Assembly: GCF_900109205.1 (NCBI RefSeq)
Contig: NZ_FNZB01000001.1
Coordinates: forward strand, 1,240,001 to 1,304,000
From: Sphingomonas sp. OV641
GTDB lineage: Bacteria > Pseudomonadota > Alphaproteobacteria > Sphingomonadales > Sphingomonadaceae
Direction of reading: 5' to 3'
Length of the DNA stretch: 64,000 nucleotides
Shown one piece after another: positions 50,557 to 59,044 of the stretch (position 1 is its first letter; each line of letters starts with the position of its first letter). The notes under the pieces are model-generated. The model saw nothing but the letters and a program-made list of their open reading frames with translations. It was not told the origin of the DNA and did not search any database. The translations under genes and the position numbers were made by a program.

Positions 50557-51039
50557 ATGGCCTTACTTGGGGGCAATCGACGACGCATGCGTATCTATCT
50601 GACCGTGATCGATGACGCGCCGGAGGCGGAGATCGCATTGCGGTTTGCCGCGCGCCGGGCGGTGAAGACCGGCGGCGGCGTCGAGATCCTGGCGCTGGTG
50701 GAGCAGCAGGAATTCATCGCCTTTGGCGGCGTGCAGGCGACGATCGAGGAAGAAGCGCGGCGGCGCGCGGAAGGGCTGGTGGCGAAAGCGGCGGGCACGC
50801 TGATCGAGGAATCTGGGCTGCGCCCGTCGATCACCGTGCGACAGGGCGACGGGCCGAAGATCATCCGGGAACTGATCGCCGGCAACCCGGACGTGGCGGC
50901 GCTTGTGCTCGGCGCATCGGGAGACGGACCGCCGGGGCCGCTGGTGACGCATTTCGCCGGTCAGGCGGGAACGCTGCCGATCCCGCTCATGATCATTCCG
51001 GGCAACCTCGATCGAGAGGCGATCGACCGGCTGAGCTAG
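50557..51039 (+). CDS. Universal stress protein (UspA family)
   Basis: The 160-residue protein has the Usp fold: [20 protein letters not shown] at the start and [20 protein letters not shown] as the nucleotide-binding glycine-rich loop. ATG 50557 has a good ribosome site (AGGAAG), whereas ATG 50587 gives the usual family start but has a poor site. Both are possible. It is divergent from pdhC and convergent with the methionine sulfoxide reductase. Usp proteins bind ATP or act in stress survival; the specific role is not known. Confidence 0.87.
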   Translation: MALLGGNRRRMRIYLTVIDDAPEAEIALRFAARRAVKTGGGVEILALVEQQEFIAFGGVQATIEEEARRRAEGLVAKAAGTLIEESGLRPSITVRQGDGPKIIRELIAGNPDVAALVLGASGDGPPGPLVTHFAGQAGTLPIPLMIIPGNLDREAIDRLS

Positions 51040-51052
51040 AGGCGCGTCCTGC

Positions 51053-51074
51053 CCCGGCGCCGCGCAGCGCCGGG
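51053..51074. terminator. Hairpin between convergent genes
   Basis: CCCGGCGC (51053-51060) pairs with GCGCCGGG (51067-51074) over a 6-base loop, between the stress protein gene and the convergent fRMsr gene. It could end both transcripts; the tails are not T-rich. Confidence 0.5.
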
Positions 51075-51083
51075 TGCGTGCGG

Positions 51084-51566
51084 TCAAGCGATCCGGGCAG
51101 CGAGCAGCGCGGCAATCGCCTCCCCGCCCGCAGCATCCTCCGCGTCGAACCGCGACGGCGTCGGGCTGTCGAGATCAAGCACGCCGATGAGGCGGCCATC
51201 ATGCACGATCGGAACCACCAGTTCGGACGCGCTCTCAGCGTCGCAGGCGATGTGCCCGGGAAAAGCATGGACGTCCGCCACCAGCTGCGTCTCGCGCGTG
51301 GCGGCAGCGGCACCACACACGCCTGCGCCCACCGCGATCCTGATGCACGCCGGCTTGCCCTGGAACGGCCCGAGGACCAGTTCGCCAGCGACCATGCGGT
51401 AGAAACCGGCCCAGTTCAGGTCGGGCAGATATTGCCAGATCAGCGCCGCCGCATTGGCCATGTTCGCCACGGGATCGGGCTCGTCCGCGGTCAGGGCATC
51501 GAGCGCGGACAGGATGTCGCGGTAAAGTTCGGCCTTCTCGCCGGCCTTGATATCGAACTGGTACAT
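51084..51566 (-). CDS. msrC: Free methionine-(R)-sulfoxide reductase (GAF type)
   Basis: The 160-residue GAF protein reduces free methionine-R-sulfoxide with thiols. It shows GKPACIRIAVGAGVCGAAAA with two of the active-site Cys residues, and VADVHAFPGHIACDAES with the third. SELVVPIVHDGRLIGVLDLD is the closing block. This matches E. coli YebR/MsrC closely. ATG 51566 is chosen because the extra residues up to 51608 are not family-like. Another Met-sulfoxide enzyme, MsrB, is encoded about 3 kb away. Confidence 0.93.
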   Translation of the reverse strand: MYQFDIKAGEKAELYRDILSALDALTADEPDPVANMANAAALIWQYLPDLNWAGFYRMVAGELVLGPFQGKPACIRIAVGAGVCGAAAATRETQLVADVHAFPGHIACDAESASELVVPIVHDGRLIGVLDLDSPTPSRFDAEDAAGGEAIAALLAARIA

Positions 51567-51651
51567 GCCGGGCGATGTAGTCCCGCTGCGGTGCGGAAGC
51601 GAGCGCATCCTTCATGGGGCGATTACCTTTGCTGTGCTACGCCGCCGATGC

Positions 51652-52929
51652 ATGCATCAGAAAGTCGCGCTCACCCCCGACCGTCACGCCGATCCGCGGC
51701 CGCCTTCCGCCGTATCGCATGGCGTGGGGGTTGCCGGGCTGGCAGGGCTGATCGCCTGGGTTCTGTTCGCACGCGTCTATGGCCTGGACGGGCCCTATGC
51801 CGCGCTCGTCAACCTGCTGGCGTGCGGCATACCGATGGTGTTGTGGTCGTTGCTGGTGGACAAGGTGCATCGCCGCCCATCCACCGGGATCGACTGGGCA
51901 AAGGTGCGCCCCTGGCGTGAGACGATCGACGTCAGCCTGGTGAAGCTGGTCGGGCTATGGGCCACCTGGGCGGCGATCGCGCTGATCTATGGAACGGGGC
52001 GCTTTTACTGGGAGGGCAATTTCCGTTTCGCCATGTGGTGCTTCGGCACCGCCGCGCCTTTCCTGTTCCTGCTCTCCATCCCGTATGTGATCTGGCTCGA
52101 CCGCCGGCTGGTGGAGCCGCGCGACGGCGCCTGGGCGTTCGGCGCCTGGCTGACGCATACCAGCGGCACCGAGCCGGAGGCGATATATGCTCACTTGCGC
52201 GCCTGGGGGGTGAAGGCGTTCTTCCTAGCGTTCATGCTGGCAATCGTGCCGCCCGGCTTTGGCGAGTTCATCCGGACGCCCACTTTCGGCCTGCTGGCGG
52301 ATCCGGTGCGGCTCGCCAATTGGCTGATCACCTTCATGTTCGTAATCGACGTGGCTTTTGCGACGGTCGGCTATGTGCTGACGATGCGGCCGCTCGACGC
52401 GCATATCCGCAGCGCCAATCCCTATGCGGCCGGCTGGGCCGCTGCGCTGATCTGCTATCCGCCGTTCATCCTGATGGATCAGGGCGGCCCGCTCGATTAC
52501 CACCCCGGCACCGCGGACTGGAGCCAATGGCTTCAGGGACATCCGCTGTTGCTGGCGATCGTCGGTGCGGTGCTGGTGCTGCTGACCGCGATCTACGCCT
52601 GGGCGACGGTTGCGTTCGGCCTGCGCTTTTCGAACCTGACGCATCGCGGGATCCTCACCCACGGGCCCTATGCCTGGTCCCGCCACCCCGCCTATCTCAC
52701 CAAGAACCTGTTCTGGTGGCTCTCCACCCTGCCCCTGCTGACCACGGGATCGATGGTCGATGCCGCGCGCGCGACGCTGATCCTCGCGGCGGTCAGCGGC
52801 ATCTATTACTGGCGCGCGCGAACGGAGGAGCGGCACCTGTCGGCGGACCCGATCTATCGCGACTATAGCGCCTGGATGAGCCGCAACGCCCCGGTGCCGC
52901 GCTTCTTCCGCTGGGTCGGCGGCAGATGA
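51652..52929 (+). CDS. ICMT/phospholipid-methyltransferase-family membrane protein with a large N-terminal membrane domain
   Basis: The 425-residue protein has about ten hydrophobic helices. The C-terminal part has the isoprenylcysteine methyltransferase motifs: HRGILTHGPYAWSRHPAYLT, and EERHLSADPIYRDYSAWMSR near the end, with R and E where SAM is bound. The first 270 residues add further helices and a loop with GTEPEAIYAHLRAWG, unlike the short bacterial ICMTs. ATG 51652 gives a soluble start and then the first helix. The substrate may be a lipid or quinone; it is unknown. Confidence 0.85.
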   Translation: MHQKVALTPDRHADPRPPSAVSHGVGVAGLAGLIAWVLFARVYGLDGPYAALVNLLACGIPMVLWSLLVDKVHRRPSTGIDWAKVRPWRETIDVSLVKLVGLWATWAAIALIYGTGRFYWEGNFRFAMWCFGTAAPFLFLLSIPYVIWLDRRLVEPRDGAWAFGAWLTHTSGTEPEAIYAHLRAWGVKAFFLAFMLAIVPPGFGEFIRTPTFGLLADPVRLANWLITFMFVIDVAFATVGYVLTMRPLDAHIRSANPYAAGWAAALICYPPFILMDQGGPLDYHPGTADWSQWLQGHPLLLAIVGAVLVLLTAIYAWATVAFGLRFSNLTHRGILTHGPYAWSRHPAYLTKNLFWWLSTLPLLTTGSMVDAARATLILAAVSGIYYWRARTEERHLSADPIYRDYSAWMSRNAPVPRFFRWVGGR

Positions 52930-52942
52930 GCCTGCGCCCGTA

Positions 52943-54202
52943 TCAGCTTCGTACCTGACCAGTGCCGCGACCGACCCATTTGTAGGTCGTCAGCCCCTCC
53001 AGCGCGACGGGCCCGCGCGCGTGCAGCCGGCCGGTGGCGATGCCAATCTCCGCGCCCAAGCCGAACTCCCCACCATCGGCAAACTGCGTCGATGCGTTCC
53101 ACAGCACGATGGCGGAATCGACCTCCGCGAGAAAACGATCCGCGACCGCCGTGTCCGAAGCGACGATCGCGTCGGTATGACCCGAGCTATGCCGCGCGAT
53201 ATGCGCCAGCGCGCCCTCAATCCCGTCGACGATTGCGACCGAACAGATGGCGTCGAGATATTCGGTATCCCAATCCACGTCGCCCGCCGGCGCTACCTCG
53301 ATGATCGCGCGGAGGCGATCATCGCCGCGCACGAGGCATCCCGCATCCGACAGCGATCGGACCAGCCCCGCCGGATCCGCGTAATCCGCATCGATCAGCA
53401 GCGTTTCCATCGCGCCGCATACGCCCGTGCGTCGCATCTTGGCATTGCGCACGATTTCCGCGGCCATGCCAGCGTCGGCGGAGGCATGGACGAATACATG
53501 GTTGATGCCGTCGAGATGGGCGAGCACGGGCACCCGCGCCTCGGCCTGCACTCGCGCGACCAGCCCCTTGCCACCGCGAGGGATCACCAGATCGATTGCG
53601 CCCTGCGCCGCCAGCATCGCGCCAACGGCGGCGCGATCCGTGGTTCCCACCAGCTGTACCGCCTCCGTGGGCAGTCCGGCGGCGCTCAGGCCAGCGCAAA
53701 AGGCGCGGTGAATGGCCGCATTGCTTTCGCTCGCCTCGCTGCCGCCGCGCAGGATCGCGGCATTTCCCGCCATGACGCAAAGCGCGGCGGCGTCCGCGGT
53801 CACGTTGGGGCGGCTTTCGTAGATGATGCCGATGACGCCGATCGGCACGCGAACGCGGGTGAGCTCCAGCCCATTGGGACGTACCACGGTGTCGATGACC
53901 TGCCCGACCGGGTCGGGGAGCGTGGCGACCGTCGCGACACCGGCCGCCATGCCGGCGATCCGCTGCTCGTCGAGGCGCAGCCGATCGAGCATCGCACCCG
54001 ATAGTCCTGCCGCTTCCGCCCGCGCCAGATCCGCCGCATTGGCCGCCAGTATATCTGCCTCGGCGGCACGGATCGCCTCCTCGGCGCGCAGCAGCGCGGT
54101 GCGCCGCTGATCGGTGGAAAGCCGGGCAAGCTGATGCGCCGCGCGCCGGGCGGCGGCCGCCATGCCAGCGATCATTGCCTGGGGATTTTGCGCGTCCAGC
54201 AT
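52943..54202 (-). CDS. proA: Glutamate-5-semialdehyde dehydrogenase (proline synthesis)
   Basis: ProA reduces gamma-glutamyl phosphate to glutamate semialdehyde with NADPH. The catalytic Cys is in RRTGVCGAMETLL. The sequences IGVIGIIYESRPNVTADAAA, GNAAILRGGSEA and VIPRGGKGLV are typical. ATG 54202 gives 419 residues, the normal size; the frame up to 54412 overlaps the MsrB gene start. The gene is followed by the ICMT gene on the opposite strand. ProB is not in the window. Confidence 0.96.
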   Translation of the reverse strand: MLDAQNPQAMIAGMAAAARRAAHQLARLSTDQRRTALLRAEEAIRAAEADILAANAADLARAEAAGLSGAMLDRLRLDEQRIAGMAAGVATVATLPDPVGQVIDTVVRPNGLELTRVRVPIGVIGIIYESRPNVTADAAALCVMAGNAAILRGGSEASESNAAIHRAFCAGLSAAGLPTEAVQLVGTTDRAAVGAMLAAQGAIDLVIPRGGKGLVARVQAEARVPVLAHLDGINHVFVHASADAGMAAEIVRNAKMRRTGVCGAMETLLIDADYADPAGLVRSLSDAGCLVRGDDRLRAIIEVAPAGDVDWDTEYLDAICSVAIVDGIEGALAHIARHSSGHTDAIVASDTAVADRFLAEVDSAIVLWNASTQFADGGEFGLGAEIGIATGRLHARGPVALEGLTTYKWVGRGTGQVRS

Positions 54203-54353
54203 GGCATGCTGCCTAGCACGGCCGTGCCTGATCACCGAAACAGCGATTCTCGCCGGTGCGAAAGCAGAACACGCATCACGTCTTGGAAGGAAATGCATGG
54301 CGGCGAAGCGCTGCGCCGATGCACGCCGCCGCCGCGGCACTATATCGGCGTGC

Positions 54354-54845
54354 ATGAGCCGTTCGCTTGATCGCCGCACCCTGATCCTGGGCATGAGCGC
54401 GGGTGCCGCCACGCTGGTGCTCGGCGCCTGCGACCCCTCGCCCGCCGAGGCAAAAGCCTTTCCGCTGCAACTCCGCGATGCGCAGTGGCGCGAGCGACTG
54501 TCCCCGCAAGCCTATCAGGTCCTGCGGCATGAGGCGACCGAGCGGCCGTTCTCCAGCCCGCTCGACAAGGAAAAGAGGCGCGGCACCTTCGCCTGCGCAG
54601 GGTGTGGCCAGACGCTGTTCTCGTCCGCCACCAAGTTCGACAGTGGAACCGGCTGGCCAAGCTTCTGGGCGCCGCTGAAGCAGGGCGTCGGCACCAGGCG
54701 GGACTTTAGCCTGGGGATCCCGCGAACGGAGGTGCATTGCGCACGATGCGGGGGGCATCTGGGCCATGTCTTCGACGATGGTCCGCCGCCGACCGGCAAG
54801 CGTTACTGCATGAACGGAGTCGCAATGGCCTTTCGGCCGGCGTGA
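54354..54845 (+). CDS. msrB: Exported peptide-methionine (R)-S-oxide reductase, lipoprotein
   Basis: The 163-residue protein repairs Met-(R)-sulfoxide in proteins. MsrB motifs are complete: the zinc Cys pairs in CAGCGQTLF and CARCGGHLGHVF, TGWPSFW, and the catalytic Cys in KRYCMNG. The N-terminus carries a twin Arg (DRRTLILGMSAG) and a lipobox (LGAC), so the enzyme should be exported, probably by Tat, and lipid-anchored. ATG 54354 gives this signal. The gene is divergent from proA. An exported MsrB needs an electron donor in the periplasm, which is not in the window. Confidence 0.9.
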   Translation: MSRSLDRRTLILGMSAGAATLVLGACDPSPAEAKAFPLQLRDAQWRERLSPQAYQVLRHEATERPFSSPLDKEKRRGTFACAGCGQTLFSSATKFDSGTGWPSFWAPLKQGVGTRRDFSLGIPRTEVHCARCGGHLGHVFDDGPPPTGKRYCMNGVAMAFRPA

Positions 54846-54927
54846 AGTGCTATTGGTGAGGATGACACAGCAGACCGGTCGCGCCGTTATCGGCTGACCC
54901 GCCGCCCGGGCACCGCCTCCCGGCGGA

Positions 54928-55509
54928 TCAGTTGCCGATCGTGATTGCGCCGCGCACCGGGGCGGCAGCGGCAGCGGCGATCGCCAGATTGGCGAGGCGG
55001 GTCTCGTTCGCCTCGTCATCCTGATCGGCGATGATGGCGGGTGCGACGCCATCGGCATGATCGCTGTAGATGAAGCCGTTGGTCGGATAGCTGGAGGTGC
55101 CAAGCCCGCCCTGCGGCGCATACCACACCTTCACCAGGCTCCAGTCGCCCGCCTCGGACACGTCGATCGCGCGCACGTCACGCTCGATGCCGCCGCGACG
55201 CGACCAATTGGCGTGGGTCAGCAGAACTTCGCGGTCGCTGACGATCTGGCTGACCATCGCGACATGCCCTACCCGCATGCGGCTCGTCGGGCGGAAGGAG
55301 AGCACCGCGCCGACCTTGGGCGCAGCGCCGCGTTCGTAGCGGCCGGCGGCCTGCCCCCACCAGGTGTTGGCGTTGCCGTGAATCTGAATGCCCGAGATCT
55401 CGCGAGCATAAGGAGCGCACTGCCAGAACTGCGCATTTGCTGCCGTCGCCGTCATAAGGCCGCACGACACAACAAGCGCGAAGCGCGCTCCGAAAGCCTT
55501 CAAGTTCAC
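54928..55509 (-). CDS. CHAP-domain amidohydrolase, secreted
   Basis: The 193-residue protein has a signal peptide (residues 1-28, ending in NAQ) and a CHAP domain. The catalytic Cys is in WQCAPYAREISG and the His in RVGHVAMVSQ, with THANW in the next strand. CHAP enzymes cut peptide bonds in peptidoglycan or act as endopeptidases. The GTG at 55509 starts the signal peptide; a GTG at 55542 is also possible. The Ala/Ile-rich C-terminal tail is unusual but short. Confidence 0.88.
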   Translation of the reverse strand: MNLKAFGARFALVVSCGLMTATAANAQFWQCAPYAREISGIQIHGNANTWWGQAAGRYERGAAPKVGAVLSFRPTSRMRVGHVAMVSQIVSDREVLLTHANWSRRGGIERDVRAIDVSEAGDWSLVKVWYAPQGGLGTSSYPTNGFIYSDHADGVAPAIIADQDDEANETRLANLAIAAAAAAPVRGAITIGN

Positions 55510-55654
55510 TGCGACCCCCCGGTCTACGGATGTTCGTCTCACTCCGGCTACGGGGGTGGTTCAGGAAAACCAATAGGCGCGGGAACCAATTCCGATGAAC
55601 GGTGTTGCCGCGCCGACGAAGTGCCGGGCGCAGCAACTGAACGGGGCCTGACCG

Positions 55655-57163
55655 TCAGGGAACGGGATCAACCCGCTCCGAATCAAGCGCTTGCATGCGC
55701 AATGCCTCAAGCCGCGCGGTATGTTCGGCGCGGCCGAAGGGAAAGGCGCGATAGAGGGCGGCTGCCACCAGCGCCAGGCCGGTCGCCGCGACGATATAGA
55801 TGACGGTCAGGCGATCGAGCACCTCCACCGGCACCTGCCCCGGCACGGCCTTGGCCGGGAAGTTGGCGGCCGCAAGGATCAGGCCGGTCACGAAGATGCC
55901 GACCCCGCTGGTGCATTTCTGGATAAAGAAGCCACCGGCGAAGAAGACGCCCTCGGAACGCCGTCCGGTTCGCTGCTCGGAATCCTCCACCACGTCCGCC
56001 ATCATCGATGCGCCCAGGATGTGCGCCGTCACGCTGGCCGCCGTGCCGAGCGCCAGCATGGTGAAGAGCAGCGGGAGCATGGCGGGGCTGCCAACTTCGG
56101 GGAACACGCCCGCCAGCCGCGCCCAATAGGGCGAGGTGCCGATGATGATGGCCAGCACGGCAGCGGTCGATGCCGCCTTGGGCTTGCTCGTCACCTGGCC
56201 GATGCGCGGCGCGAGAACAAAGGCCACCAGAACGCCGCCGAACAGGACCATGCTGAGCGGCACAAAGGTGGGCACCGTCAGCCCGGCGATCGTCACCGTC
56301 GTGAAGCGCCAGACATAGGTGTAGAGATAGTTGGAGATGGCATAGGTGATGCCCTGGTTCGTATAAACGAACAGGCCGGCCGCCATCAGGATCAGGAACG
56401 CCTTGTTTCGGAGCGTCTGCCCAAGCTCGGCGAAGTTCTGGCCGATCGTCTGCTTTTCGATCACTGGCGACGGCAGGTTCGGGATCTCACGATGCGTTCC
56501 CATGGCGGATGTCAGGATCGCGACCCCCATGAAGAGCGCGCCGGCGATAGCGAACCCCTTGTAGCCGTTCGGATTGAGCAGACCGTTGGGATATTCCGGC
56601 GTCGGCGCCAGGAAGATCCAATAGGCCGCGATCAGCATCACCAGCCCGCCGGCCCAGCCGAACAGATAGCGATAGGCCATGATCCGCGTGCGCTCGTCAT
56701 AATCCGAGCTGAGCTCGGCCGCCATGGCCTGGCTCGGCACCTCATAGGCGCTGACCGCGCTGCGCACCATCACGGCGATCACGAACAGCCAGCCAAGCGT
56801 CGCCGCCTGCGAGCTTTGCGGCGGGTTCCACAGCAGCACCCAGCCAAGCATGATCGGCAGCGCCGAGCCATAAAGCCACGGATGGCGCCGCCCCCAGGAC
56901 GTTCGCGTGCGATCGGAGAGGAAGCCGATCGTCGGATCAACGAACGCATCGATGATCAGCGCGCACATGATGACGAAGCCGACCGTCGCAGCCGGCACGC
57001 CGATCACCTGATTGTAGAACAGCAGCAGGAACGTGCCGAAGCCGGAATCCTTCACGCCATAAGCGGCAGCGCCGAAGCCGTAGCTCGCCATGGTGCTGCC
57101 GCGCAGCCGTCGCCCGGCAGGCGCGCTGCGGACAGAGGCGGTGCTTGCGAGAGTAGCGCTCAT
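55655..57163 (-). CDS. GPH-type (MelB-like) sugar:cation symporter
   Basis: The 502-residue protein has twelve predicted helices and GPH-family features. These are YGVKDSGFGTFLLLFYNQVI, IDAFVDPTIGFLSDRTRTSW with the Asp residues used for cation binding, and GRRHPWLYGSALP. The gene starts at ATG 57163, which overlaps the SDR stop (ATGA), so a 717-codon longer frame is an artefact of reading through the SDR gene. It may take up a glycoside or a related compound for the coupled SDR. The substrate is unknown. Confidence 0.88.
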   Translation of the reverse strand: MSATLASTASVRSAPAGRRLRGSTMASYGFGAAAYGVKDSGFGTFLLLFYNQVIGVPAATVGFVIMCALIIDAFVDPTIGFLSDRTRTSWGRRHPWLYGSALPIMLGWVLLWNPPQSSQAATLGWLFVIAVMVRSAVSAYEVPSQAMAAELSSDYDERTRIMAYRYLFGWAGGLVMLIAAYWIFLAPTPEYPNGLLNPNGYKGFAIAGALFMGVAILTSAMGTHREIPNLPSPVIEKQTIGQNFAELGQTLRNKAFLILMAAGLFVYTNQGITYAISNYLYTYVWRFTTVTIAGLTVPTFVPLSMVLFGGVLVAFVLAPRIGQVTSKPKAASTAAVLAIIIGTSPYWARLAGVFPEVGSPAMLPLLFTMLALGTAASVTAHILGASMMADVVEDSEQRTGRRSEGVFFAGGFFIQKCTSGVGIFVTGLILAAANFPAKAVPGQVPVEVLDRLTVIYIVAATGLALVAAALYRAFPFGRAEHTARLEALRMQALDSERVDPVP

Positions 57164-57978
57164 TGCAGAGCCTCCAGTGCGGCGAACAATCCGGGCTGGT
57201 CCGGATCCCAACTCTGCCGCGTTCCAATGGTTATACCACCATCCACCACCAGATGCGTGCCGGTGACAAAGGCCGCGTCCTCGCTGAGCAGGAAGGATAC
57301 CGCGGCGGCGATGTCTTCCGGCCGACCGGCGCGCTTCACCGGCTGGGCCCCGGCGGCGACCTGCGCGATCACCTGGTTCGCGCGCTCCAGCTTGTCGGCC
57401 GGCACGTCCAGGTGGCGGGTGAAGATGTTGGTGGTGATGAAGCCCGGGATGACGGCGTTCACGCGGATGCCGTGCTTTGCCAGATCCGCGGCCGCCATCT
57501 TGGACAAGTGCAGCACCCCGGCCTTTGCCGTCGAATAGGCGGTCGGCGCATAGCCGGTGCCCAGTGCGGAAACGGAGGAGGTGTTGACGATCGCGCCGCC
57601 GCCGCGCTTCGCCATCAGCGGCGCGGCATAACGCATGCCGAGCGCCACGGAGCGGAGCAGCAATGATTGGGTCCGGTCCCAATCCTCGGGCGCGATCTCG
57701 TCGATCTTCTCGGGCGCGCCGCCGGCACCGGCATTGTTGAACAGGACGTCCAGTTCGCCCGGCGCCTCCATCAGCGCGCGGATCTCCTCCGCCTGGGTCA
57801 CATCGCAAAGCTGAAAGTGGATCTTGCCGTTGGAGGTGCTGGCAAGCTCCCGGCCGCCGGCCTCATCAATGTCGCCGATCCAGACCTCGGCACCCTCCTC
57901 CGCCAGCCGCAAAGCCGTTGCACGACCGATGCCCGAAGCGCCGCCGGTCACGACGGCACGCTTGCCCGAAAAGCGCAT
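57160..57978 (-). CDS. Short-chain dehydrogenase/reductase, coupled to a GPH transporter
   Basis: The 272-residue protein has the SDR cofactor motif VVTGGASGIGRATA, the NNAG motif in LFNNAGAGG, and the active site Ser in NTSSVSALG and Tyr/Lys in AYSTAKAGV. Asp in GDIDEA suggests NAD+. Its stop overlaps the start of the GPH transporter, so transport and oxidation of one compound are likely linked. A second SDR gene is divergent, 155 bases away. Confidence 0.92.
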   Translation of the reverse strand: MRFSGKRAVVTGGASGIGRATALRLAEEGAEVWIGDIDEAGGRELASTSNGKIHFQLCDVTQAEEIRALMEAPGELDVLFNNAGAGGAPEKIDEIAPEDWDRTQSLLLRSVALGMRYAAPLMAKRGGGAIVNTSSVSALGTGYAPTAYSTAKAGVLHLSKMAAADLAKHGIRVNAVIPGFITTNIFTRHLDVPADKLERANQVIAQVAAGAQPVKRAGRPEDIAAAVSFLLSEDAAFVTGTHLVVDGGITIGTRQSWDPDQPGLFAALEALQ

Positions 57979-58133
57979 CCTCTCATCCTGTCATTTCTGT
58001 TTTTCGGCAGCATAGTATGGCATCGCTCGCCGTCAATCATAACCTGTTCGAAAAAGCGGTAGGCCGCTTGTCCCGGGCGATCCGCGCCGCTAGCCGGCGG
58101 TCACACGAGACGATCGGATTAGGGAGGTTACGG

Positions 58134-58922
58134 ATGAGCCTGAGCAGTCTTTTCAGCCTGGAGGGGCGCACCGCGCTCGTCACCGGCGGCAGCCGCGGCA
58201 TCGGCAAGATGATCGCCAAGGCCTTCATCGAGCAGGGCGCGACCGTTTACATCTCGTCCCGCAAGGCAGCCGCGTGCGACGAGACGGCGGCGGAACTTGG
58301 CCCCAAATGCATCCCCTTGCCGCAGGACGTGGCGACGGTGGAGGGATGCCGCGCGCTCGCCGCCGCCCTGGCGGAGCGGGAGGATCACCTCGACATCCTG
58401 GTCAACAACGCCGGCGCGGCCTGGGGCGTGCCGTTCGAAGAGTTTCCGGAGAGCGGCTGGGACAAGGTGATGGACCTCAACGTCAAATCGCCCTTCTTCC
58501 TCACCCAGGCGCTGCATGGCCTGTTGAAGACCGACGCGAGCCACGATGCGCCCTCCAAGGTGATCAACATCACCTCCATTGACGGCATGCGGCTGAATCC
58601 ATGGGACACCTACAGCTACCATGCGTCCAAGGCGGCGCTGATCTATCTGACCAAGCGGATGGCGGCCCGGCTGATCAAGGACGGCATCATCGTCACCAGC
58701 CTCGCCCCCGGTGCCTTCGCCAGCGAGATGAACCGCGCCGCGCGCGATCATGGTGACGAGGTCGCCAAGGGCATCCCAATGCGCCGGATCGGCAATTTCG
58801 AGGACATGGCGGGCGCCGCGATCTTCCTTGCCAGCCGAGCCAGCGACTATGTCGTCGGCGACACTTTGGTGGTGGACGGCGGCCTGGTCAATGCCGCGCT
58901 GGGAACCAGCCTGGAGGCCTGA
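58134..58922 (+). CDS. Short-chain dehydrogenase/reductase
   Basis: ATG 58134 has a strong ribosome site (AGGGAGG). The 262-residue product has ALVTGGSRGIGKMIA, ILVNNAGAAWG, the Ser in NITSIDG and YSYHASKAAL for the active site, and ends in DTLVVDGGLVNAALG. It resembles the 3-oxoacyl reductase (RhlG/FabG) type and probably uses NADPH because of the Ser/Arg after the second strand (ISSRKA). A good terminator follows. The neighbouring ligase and thiolase genes suggest acyl-CoA or ketone metabolism. Confidence 0.92.
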   Translation: MSLSSLFSLEGRTALVTGGSRGIGKMIAKAFIEQGATVYISSRKAAACDETAAELGPKCIPLPQDVATVEGCRALAAALAEREDHLDILVNNAGAAWGVPFEEFPESGWDKVMDLNVKSPFFLTQALHGLLKTDASHDAPSKVINITSIDGMRLNPWDTYSYHASKAALIYLTKRMAARLIKDGIIVTSLAPGAFASEMNRAARDHGDEVAKGIPMRRIGNFEDMAGAAIFLASRASDYVVGDTLVVDGGLVNAALGTSLEA

Positions 58923-58944
58923 TCCGCTCAAGCGTGAACGTCGT

Positions 58945-58981
58945 GAAGCAGGTGCCTGGCGGGTGACCAGGCCCCTGCTTC
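58945..58981 (+). terminator. Rho-independent terminator
   Basis: GAAGCAGG (58945-58952) pairs with CCTGCTTC (58974-58981), and the inner GCCTGG/CCAGGC extends the stem. TTCTC follows. It lies 22 bases after the SDR stop. Confidence 0.85.
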
Positions 58982-59044
58982 TTCTCTGCCGAACGGCGCG
59001 TTGCGGCGCACACCTTCAGCCCCGCGCCCGGCAGCGGCGTCTGC

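Noticed and set aside
55691..57538. A 615-codon frame on the plus strand
   Set aside because: It is antisense to the transporter and SDR genes, is rich in His, Arg and Gln, and has no domain. It is a GC-driven shadow.
55655..57808. A 717-codon frame joining a dehydrogenase-like region to the GPH transporter
   Set aside because: The first part is a wrong-frame reading of the SDR gene (57160-57978); the transporter has its own ATG at 57163 with an ATGA overlap.
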